Positions 58,568 to 64,000 of a DNA stretch of 64,000 nucleotides are shown here, piece by piece. The DNA lies in contig NZ_JMIR01000018.1 in assembly GCF_000714935.1 (NCBI RefSeq), positions 1 to 64,000 of the forward strand, read 5' to 3'. Each line of letters opens with the position of its first letter. Within the stretch, counting starts at the first letter, position 1. The notes below the pieces were generated by a model. The model did no database searches. It had not been told where the DNA came from and saw nothing but the letters and a program-made list of their open reading frames with translations. Source of the DNA: Tumebacillus flagellatus (GTDB taxonomy: Bacteria > Bacillota > Bacilli > Tumebacillales > Tumebacillaceae). The translations under genes were made by a program, and so were the position numbers.

Positions 58568-60095
58568 GACTTGCAATCTCCCCGAACAAGATGAACTTCA
58601 AGACATCCGCGATCGCCTGATCACTTTCATGAAGTCCTGAATGATCTGCTTCCGGATACACAATCGAATGGAACATGCCTTCTCCGGCAAAGTCTTTCAG
58701 TGCTGTTGCGCTCTCGGGCAGAACAACCCCATCCCCATAGCGTCCTTTCGCCAGACCGTATCCCGACAGTACTTCAATATCAGAATTGAAGTTGCCACGG
58801 TCAGTATAGATTTGCTTCGTCTCTTTTGAATCGGAAGACAAATTTTCTACGGCTGGATAAAATACATCGCCAAGCTGGATGAAAATATTAACGATGGGCG
58901 TATTCTGCAACGCATCCTGCGCAGCGTCATCAAGATCGGAGCCTCGAATTGGAGAACCCAAGGTAACAAAGCGGGAGATGTCGTCACCCCCCGTTTCTTC
59001 AATGTACTTGGTCGTCACCACGCCCCCCATGCTGTGCGAGATGACCATAACCGTATCCGTATCATAGTCCTTCTTCAGTTGCTCCATCATCTGCTTGTAG
59101 AATTCGGTTTGCTTATCAAACGTCATGGCACCGTCTTGAAAAACAAACTGAATGCACGGGTGCTCCGGAGAGTCGTTCTCCCCTTGAACAGGTTCCAGCA
59201 TTTCTCCAGACTTGCTGACCGAGTAGATGGTTGAGAAACCACCCATCTCGTCCACCATTTTTGAAAATGTACCAATGCCGCCCGACAATCCGTGCATGAA
59301 CAGAATCGGCACCCCGTAGGTGCCCCCTTGCTTGCGCGCCTCTTTGATTAGCGCTTTGGCCTGCTGGATCATCTGCTCCGCACTTTCTCCGTTGGGACCT
59401 GTCTGTTCCGGGTGAGCTTTGTAATATTTAACCGCAACTTGGTTCATGCGGATTGCCTCGTTAAGATACTCCACCCGGTCGCGTCCGACACGTCCGGACG
59501 CAAAATCCAACCGGGCCAGAACAGGCTTATGATTGCTGTCAAACAAATACGTACCAACTGATTGCACATACTGGGTGAGGCCATGGACCTTGGGTATCAT
59601 CAATTTGATAGTAGAGAATGCCGTCTCAGCCTCTGTTTCATACTGGTGTTCATACTGTGCGATCAAGGTGCGGTAGTGTTCACACTCCGCCATCAATTGA
59701 AAATATCGACTGTAGTCTTTTTGATCATCTGGTTGATTAAACCCATGATCGAAGTTCCGCTCTCGATCAGCCGCACGTTCCAGATTTTTTAACGTGTCAC
59801 GCAAAGACTGCAAACCATACAGTCGTTCTGCTACTTGCCTGAGTGTCGTCGCAAACTGTTCACAGGCAAGCACCATGCGATCTAAATGGTTTTCCAGCGT
59901 TTCTCGTTGCAGAACGTAAGCAAATGACGCAGGTCCCGTCCAACGATCTACGCCTGACTGGACCTGTTGAGTTTGGTTTTTTATAGATTTCAGTTTTTGA
60001 CGAAGAAATTCGGCTTGTTGTGAATATTCGTGCGCCATGCGTTGAACGGCAACATGATCTCCTTCAAAATTGGCCAACCCTCTCACCCCGTTCAT
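58551..60095 (-). CDS. WXG-domain lipase, putative type VII secreted effector (right module)
   Basis: The 514-residue protein has an N-terminal helical WXG-like domain (DRWTGPASFAY, W52-x-G54, to about 165) and a C-terminal alpha/beta-hydrolase: ILFMHGLSGGIGTF, nucleophile elbow VISHSMGGVVTTKYI, DGVVLPES and a late DHSGLHES His. It shares with the left paralogue the pre-catalytic block GP-x-GESAE...GTYGVPILFMHGL and SSIxG-type strands. The start codon is uncertain. The ATG at 60095 lies inside a 10-bp inverted repeat with no ribosome binding site; a GTG at 60086 or ATG at 60038 are alternatives. Leaderless translation is possible. Confidence 0.82.
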   Translation of the reverse strand: MNGVRGLANFEGDHVAVQRMAHEYSQQAEFLRQKLKSIKNQTQQVQSGVDRWTGPASFAYVLQRETLENHLDRMVLACEQFATTLRQVAERLYGLQSLRDTLKNLERAADRERNFDHGFNQPDDQKDYSRYFQLMAECEHYRTLIAQYEHQYETEAETAFSTIKLMIPKVHGLTQYVQSVGTYLFDSNHKPVLARLDFASGRVGRDRVEYLNEAIRMNQVAVKYYKAHPEQTGPNGESAEQMIQQAKALIKEARKQGGTYGVPILFMHGLSGGIGTFSKMVDEMGGFSTIYSVSKSGEMLEPVQGENDSPEHPCIQFVFQDGAMTFDKQTEFYKQMMEQLKKDYDTDTVMVISHSMGGVVTTKYIEETGGDDISRFVTLGSPIRGSDLDDAAQDALQNTPIVNIFIQLGDVFYPAVENLSSDSKETKQIYTDRGNFNSDIEVLSGYGLAKGRYGDGVVLPESATALKDFAGEGMFHSIVYPEADHSGLHESDQAIADVLKFILFGEIASHEPKP

Positions 60096-60119
60096 GGTAT
60101 CAATCTAGTATACCATGAA
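60091..60119. promoter_or_regulatory. Perfect 10-bp inverted repeat at the right lipase start
   Basis: TTCATGGTAT and ATACCATGAA are exact reverse complements separated by 9 nt. The minus strand also reads TGGTATACT, an extended -10 element, so the repeat overlaps a putative promoter and the first ATG. This is the expected place for an operator. Confidence 0.6.
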
Positions 60120-60136
60120 TTTACAGGTTGCCCGTT

Positions 60137-61036
60137 TTAAAAATCAATCTCAAACACATCAAAAAACCAACTGTCTGCGTGCTTGCGGCGGACGAAGTAG
60201 CGTTGTCTCTGCTGGAGGACGCCGTTTTCAAAAAGTGAAGCGAGGAGGTACCTTGCGCGTTCGGGACGGGAGAGAAATTGCCGGCACGCCGCGATCCGCT
60301 CTTCGCTGAAATGACTGCAGGCCATGCGGAGCAAGTTGTAGTCGACCGAATCGGCGTTGACTAGATAAGGAAACTTCTTGCGAAAGACATGCAGAATCTT
60401 CACGTCCGGTTGAGCGCAGCAGCTGTATCCGAACAACCAGAGCTTGATGGAAATCTCCACATCTTCATACCCCCACTCGCGAAACCCGCGCTCAAATCCT
60501 CCAATCTCCTCAAACACTCGTCTCGGGATCGCAAAGCACGCGCCCGACAACAGCGCCGTCGGAAACGGCACCGCTTGCTTCCCGTTCCATTTGATTTGAA
60601 ACGTCTCAGGGTCCAGCGTCTGTCCGTATCCCACCGCGTCCGGCGCGTCGTGCGGAGCGATCCCCGGCGTGACCGCATCGGCGACGTCGGCGAGGATCGG
60701 CTCCAACAGCTTGTCCAACCACTGATCTTCAAAAAACAAATGAGCATCGCAGAACACCAGAAACTCCCCGCCGGCCCGCTCGGCCCCGGCGTTTCTCGCC
60801 GCCGCCGCTCCGACGCCTGCGGTGCGGACGACCTGCACGGAGTCCAACCGGAGATCGCTTGGTTGCTCAGCGAGAAAGTCCAGACAGCCGTCTGTGGACG
60901 CATCGTCGACGAGAATCACTTCATAGTCCCAACCCGTTTGTGCCTGTTGCAGGGAGCGCAGCGTCTCCCGGACGTGCTCCCCTTCGTTTTTTACCGGAAT
61001 GATGATCGAAACCCTGTGCATGCGCATCTGCCCCAT
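60137..61036 (-). CDS. Family 2 glycosyltransferase
   Basis: The GT-A fold enzyme of up to 299 residues begins VSIIIPVKNEGEHVRETL and has VILVDDASTD (nucleotide binding), the metal-binding FCDAHLFF in place of D-x-D, LLSGACFAIPR and the acceptor-side EWGYEDVEIS motif. The D-A-H form is like polypeptide GalNAc-transferase-type GT2/GT27 domains. It probably transfers a sugar to a cell-surface or small acceptor; donor and acceptor are unknown. The exact start is uncertain: ATGs at 61036, 61027 and 61021 are all in frame, and a GGGG tract just before 61027 favours the later two. Confidence 0.88.
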   Translation of the reverse strand: MGQMRMHRVSIIIPVKNEGEHVRETLRSLQQAQTGWDYEVILVDDASTDGCLDFLAEQPSDLRLDSVQVVRTAGVGAAAARNAGAERAGGEFLVFCDAHLFFEDQWLDKLLEPILADVADAVTPGIAPHDAPDAVGYGQTLDPETFQIKWNGKQAVPFPTALLSGACFAIPRRVFEEIGGFERGFREWGYEDVEISIKLWLFGYSCCAQPDVKILHVFRKKFPYLVNADSVDYNLLRMACSHFSEERIAACRQFLSRPERARYLLASLFENGVLQQRQRYFVRRKHADSWFFDVFEIDF

Positions 61037-61101
61037 CCCTTGTCCGTTTTTAGGGAGTCTATGCGCTCCTTCTGCGAATCAACACCAATTGCAAAAATTC
61101 C

Positions 61102-61131
61102 TTGACATCCTCCCCCTCCAACCCGCATACT
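61102..61131 (+). promoter_or_regulatory. Promoter of the sugar-acid transporter operon
   Basis: TTGACA (61102-61107) and CATACT (61126-61131) are separated by 18 nt; transcription would start near 61138, at the edge of the palindrome. Confidence 0.65.
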
Positions 61132-61139
61132 CTCATTTA

Positions 61140-61166
61140 GGAAAACGTTTACGTAAAACGTTTTCC
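61140..61166. promoter_or_regulatory. Perfect palindrome, LacI/GntR-type operator candidate
   Basis: GGAAAACGTTT and AAACGTTTTCC are exact reverse complements around ACGTA. A further half-site-like GAAAACGGTTAC follows at about 61167. The AAACGTTT core resembles LacI-family operators and catabolite-responsive elements. Its place at the transcription start implies repression of the transporter/kinase unit. Confidence 0.75.
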
Positions 61167-61240
61167 GAAAACGGTTACAAACAACAAACTCCTCGTCCCT
61201 GTCATCAACCAGAGTCATTCATCAAAGGAGGTTCCCCTAC

Positions 61241-62521
61241 ATGAAACCGCGTGGAAAAAAACGCTGGGGCATTGCTGTGATCTTATTCTTGGGTATCTTG
61301 GTCAACTATTTTGACCGCACCAACATGTCGGTGGCCACCAAACCGATGATGTCGGAGTATCACCTGACGACCGTTCAGTGGGGCTGGATCATGTCGACGT
61401 TCGCGTGGACGTACGCGCTGATGCAGATTCCGATCGGCGCGATGCTCGATAAAATCGGCGTGAAGTGGCTGATGCGCGTCGCGACGATCATCTGGACAAT
61501 CGCGACGTTGCTGACTTCAGTGGTCAGCGGTCTGGGCTTGATCATCCTCTCCCGCCTGCTGCTTGGCATCGGCGAAGCGCCGGCGTTCCCGTCTTCCTCG
61601 AAAGCGACCGGCTACTGGTTCCCGATTCGAGAGCGCGGCGTGGCGACCGCTACGTTTGACGCGGCGGCGAAGTTCTCGAACGTCATCGGCGCGCCGATCG
61701 TCGCCTGGGCGGTCACCCAGTGGGGTTGGCAGGGCGGTTTTTATCTGACGGCGGCCTTGAGCTGCATCTACGCGGTGATCTACTGGGTTTGGTACCGCGA
61801 TCCGAAAGAGCATCCGACTCTGACGCAAGAAGAGCGCCAGTACATCGAAGAAGGCGGCGCCCAGCAAGAAGGCGCGGCAGAAGGCGGCGTGTGGAAGAAC
61901 TTCGGGTTCCTGTTGACCCAACGCAAAGTGTGGGGCTTGACGCTCGGGTTTGCGGCATACGGCTATACGTTCTACCTGTTCTTGACTTGGTTGCCGGGGT
62001 ATCTGCAGAATCAGATGCATATGACCGTTTTGAAATCGGCAACCTACACCGCGATTCCGTGGTTGATCGCGACGATCACCGACTTCTTCATCGGCGGGTT
62101 CTTGGTCGACAAGCTGGTCAATCGCGGGTTTGACCAATCGAAAGTGCGCAAGACGCTGTTCATCATCGGGTTGCTGCTCGGCCTCGCGGTCGGCGGCGCG
62201 GCGTTCACCGACAACCCGAACGTGGCGATCATCTACATCTCGATCGCGCTCGGCGGTCTCGCGTTTGCCGCTCCGATCGGCTGGTCGATTCCGGCTCTGA
62301 TCGCGCCCAAGGGCACGGTCGGCATGGTCGGCTCGATCATGAACTTGGTCAACAACGTGATGGGGATTCTCGCTCCGGTCATCACCGGTTACCTCGCTGT
62401 CAGCGGTTCGTTTGCTTCCGGCTTCAAAGTGGCGGCGGTGGTCCTCGTGATCGGGATCGTGGCGTTCGGGCTCTTGATGGGGCCGATTGAGAAGATCCGT
62501 TCTCCGTACGAAACGAAGTAA
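61241..62521 (+). CDS. MFS transporter, anion:cation symporter family (sugar acid)
   Basis: The 426-residue protein has 12 predicted transmembrane helices. ACS-family features include NYFDRTNMSVA near the first helix, the MFS loop motif MLDKIGVKWLMR and RLLLGIGEAPAFPSSSKATGYWFP. Close relatives carry hexuronates, glucarate or galactonate. The gluconokinase-type gene immediately downstream suggests a sugar-acid substrate such as gluconate; this is context-based. AGGAGG precedes the ATG at 61241. Confidence 0.9.
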   Translation: MKPRGKKRWGIAVILFLGILVNYFDRTNMSVATKPMMSEYHLTTVQWGWIMSTFAWTYALMQIPIGAMLDKIGVKWLMRVATIIWTIATLLTSVVSGLGLIILSRLLLGIGEAPAFPSSSKATGYWFPIRERGVATATFDAAAKFSNVIGAPIVAWAVTQWGWQGGFYLTAALSCIYAVIYWVWYRDPKEHPTLTQEERQYIEEGGAQQEGAAEGGVWKNFGFLLTQRKVWGLTLGFAAYGYTFYLFLTWLPGYLQNQMHMTVLKSATYTAIPWLIATITDFFIGGFLVDKLVNRGFDQSKVRKTLFIIGLLLGLAVGGAAFTDNPNVAIIYISIALGGLAFAAPIGWSIPALIAPKGTVGMVGSIMNLVNNVMGILAPVITGYLAVSGSFASGFKVAAVVLVIGIVAFGLLMGPIEKIRSPYETK

Positions 62522-62558
62522 GCAGAGAAATATCGTAGAAAAAAGAACGCATGGGCCA

Positions 62559-62594
62559 ATAGGGTGCTGTCTCTCTCGGGAGTCAGCGCCCTAT
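62559..62594 (+). other. Intercistronic hairpin between transporter and kinase genes
   Basis: ATAGGG-T-GCTG pairs with CAGC-G-CCCTAT around a 14-nt loop, with no T run after it. It is more likely an mRNA processing or stability element, or a weak attenuator, than a terminator. Confidence 0.5.
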
Positions 62595-62617
62595 CCTCGT
62601 GATGGGAGAGATAGAAC

Positions 62618-64000
62618 ATGGAGAGAAACGTTTGCTCGCTGGGCCTTGATATCGGGACAACTTCGGTCAAAGTGATCGCCTTGGATGAGAACGGGTCGCT
62701 GTTGACCCAGCGCGGACAGCGATTGGACTTGTTGCAACCGGAGGAGGGAGCCGCTGAGCAGGATGTAACGGCGGTTATGGCTGCGTTGATGGGCGTGATG
62801 GAGGAAGTTTTGGAAGAGCTTCGCGCCGGGAACTGGGAAGTTCGCCGCGTCGGGTTCAGCGCGGCGATGCACAGTGTGTTGGCGGTCGATGCGGCGGGAA
62901 ACCCGTTGTCGAACGCGATCACGTGGATGGATACACGCGCCAAGCATGCGGCGACCGACCTCTGGGAATCGGTGCTTGGGAAAAACATCTACGCCGTCAC
63001 CGGGACGCCGGTGCATCCGATGTCGCCGATCACGAAACTTCGCCGCTGGTCTTTGGAGAGACCGGACTGGGTGAAGTCAGTGCATAAGTTCGTCTCGATC
63101 AAGGAATGGATTTGGCACCAATGGTTCGGCGAGTGGGTCGTCGACGCGTCGATGGCGGGCGCGACGGGGCTGTACAATTTCGCGCACGGAGGTTGGGAGC
63201 CGGAAGCGCTGGCGTTTGCGGGAGTGTCGGAGGAGCAGTTGAGCGCAGTGGTTCCGACGACGACTTGCAAGGTTGCGGGAGCGAGTGCGGCGTTGCGGGG
63301 ATTGGGTTTTGAAGAGAGCGTGCTGTTCAACGTGGGGTCCACGGACGGCGTGCTGGCGAATCTCGGCGTCGGGGCGGTGAAACCCGATACGCTGGTGCTC
63401 ACGGTCGGGACGAGTTGCGCCGTGCGCGTGACGTCTCATCACCCGCAGACAGATGTGGAGACGCGGTCGTTTTGTTACGCGTTGGACGGCGAGCGGTTCG
63501 TGCTCGGCGGGCCGAGCAACTCGGGCGGGATTTCGGTGGAGACTCTGTACGCGCAGATTCTCGCGGGGATCGGCGTGCAGTGGCAGCCGGAGGAATTGAG
63601 TGCGAAGTTGTTGGAAGCCGGCAACGTGGAAACGGACGGCTTGATCTGTTTGCCGTATGTGGCGGGCGAGCGGGCGCCGCTGTGGGCACCGGAAGCCAAA
63701 GCCGCGTGGATCGGAGTGGATCGCGGGCATACGGGGTTGCATCTGTTGCGGGCTGTTGTGGAAGGTGTGTTGCTGAACGCGTACTGGATCGCGACGAGCC
63801 TCTTCCAGATGACCGGTCAACCGAAACAAGTGATGGCGTCGGGAAAACTGCTCGAAGTTGCATGGGTGCGCCAACTGGTGGCGGACATCTTCGGACTGCC
63901 TGTGTATGAAAGTCAAAACGGCGACGCTTCGGCGGTCGGGGCGGTTCTGCTGGCGGAGATCGCTGCCGGGGTGAAGAGCTTCGAGGATGCTGTACCGCAG
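62618..64000 (+). CDS. FGGY-family carbohydrate kinase, gluconokinase type (5' part)
   Basis: The gene runs off the right edge; 461 codons are visible of an expected 500-515. It begins MERNVCSLGLDIGTTSVKV with the FGGY phosphate-binding DIGTTSVK. It then shows TWMDTRA, MSPITKLRRW, NVGSTDGVLANLGVG, the adenosine-binding LVLTVGTSCAVR and MASGKLLEVAWVRQLVADIFG with QNGDASAVGAVLLAE. These blocks fit gluconate kinases (GntK type) better than xylulose or glycerol kinases. GGGAGAG lies seven bases before the ATG. It is in an operon with the MFS transporter 97 bp upstream. Confidence 0.88.
   Translation, partial: MERNVCSLGLDIGTTSVKVIALDENGSLLTQRGQRLDLLQPEEGAAEQDVTAVMAALMGVMEEVLEELRAGNWEVRRVGFSAAMHSVLAVDAAGNPLSNAITWMDTRAKHAATDLWESVLGKNIYAVTGTPVHPMSPITKLRRWSLERPDWVKSVHKFVSIKEWIWHQWFGEWVVDASMAGATGLYNFAHGGWEPEALAFAGVSEEQLSAVVPTTTCKVAGASAALRGLGFEESVLFNVGSTDGVLANLGVGAVKPDTLVLTVGTSCAVRVTSHHPQTDVETRSFCYALDGERFVLGGPSNSGGISVETLYAQILAGIGVQWQPEELSAKLLEAGNVETDGLICLPYVAGERAPLWAPEAKAAWIGVDRGHTGLHLLRAVVEGVLLNAYWIATSLFQMTGQPKQVMASGKLLEVAWVRQLVADIFGLPVYESQNGDASAVGAVLLAEIAAGVKSFEDAVPQ

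Noticed and set aside
1-64000. CRISPR arrays, tRNA or rRNA genes, insertion sequences, prophage or replication origin
   Set aside because: Reading through both strands I saw no regularly spaced repeats, cloverleaf-like tRNA sequences, rRNA segments, transposase genes or phage genes.

Overview
The window looks like chromosomal DNA of a moderately high-GC Firmicute in the Bacillales. The evidence is strong AGGAGG-type ribosome binding sites with frequent TTG/GTG starts, a SAM-I (S-box) riboswitch, Bacillus-style arginine catabolism genes (rocR, rocD, rocA), a YitJ-type methionine enzyme, an LtaS-type lipoteichoic acid synthase and SLH-domain surface proteins. An Alicyclobacillaceae/Tumebacillus-like host is my guess from memory. 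It was not tested.

Layout. 1-4.2 kb: 3' part of a cadherin-like/SLH surface protein, converging on a PAS-PAS-GGDEF-EAL protein. 4.3-9.5 kb: LtaS-like synthase, then a SAM-riboswitch unit (homocysteine methyltransferase/methylene-THF reductase plus a flavin monooxygenase). 9.6-15.1 kb: aldehyde dehydrogenase, nitroreductase, Nudix hydrolase and a NarL-type two-component pair. 15.1-20.4 kb: DUF429-like and VOC genes, pabB, and a stand-alone fused anthranilate synthase trpEG. The trpEG leader carries exactly eleven NAG triplets and a hairpin over the Shine-Dalgarno, which strongly suggests TRAP control. 20.4-26.9 kb: small metabolic and housekeeping genes (APH-like kinase, M48 peptidase, TenA, DUF952, hydrolase, GNAT) and a gutted AMMECR1-type pseudogene. 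27-33 kb: rocD-rocA with a near-perfect sigma-54 promoter, divergent from rocR and a permease.

33-60.1 kb is the unusual part. A type VII (ESX) secretion core (EsxA-like WXG100, EsaB/YukD-like, and a three-ATPase EccC-type protein without FHA domains) is interleaved with a Tad/Flp-type assembly locus. The Tad part holds CpaB/RcpC, two ParA-like proteins with abnormal P-loops, TadA, a fused TadB-TadC, four pilin-like proteins, a membrane-anchored protein, an SLH protein, a 1138-residue secreted protein and a CpaE-like protein. The CpaE-like gene shares a transcript with eccC. No EssB, EsaA, EccB/D/E, prepilin peptidase or canonical Flp pilin is present in the window. Both ends of this island carry the same three-gene module in the same relative arrangement: a WXG100 gene converging on a WXG-lipase gene that overlaps a small membrane protein gene by 17 bp. 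These look like paralogous T7SS effector/partner modules. I regard the T7SS-Tad hybrid with its duplicated lipase modules as the best candidate for an undescribed system.

60.1-64 kb: a family 2 glycosyltransferase, then an MFS sugar-acid transporter with a perfect operator-like palindrome at its promoter, followed by a gluconokinase-type FGGY kinase that runs off the end of the window.
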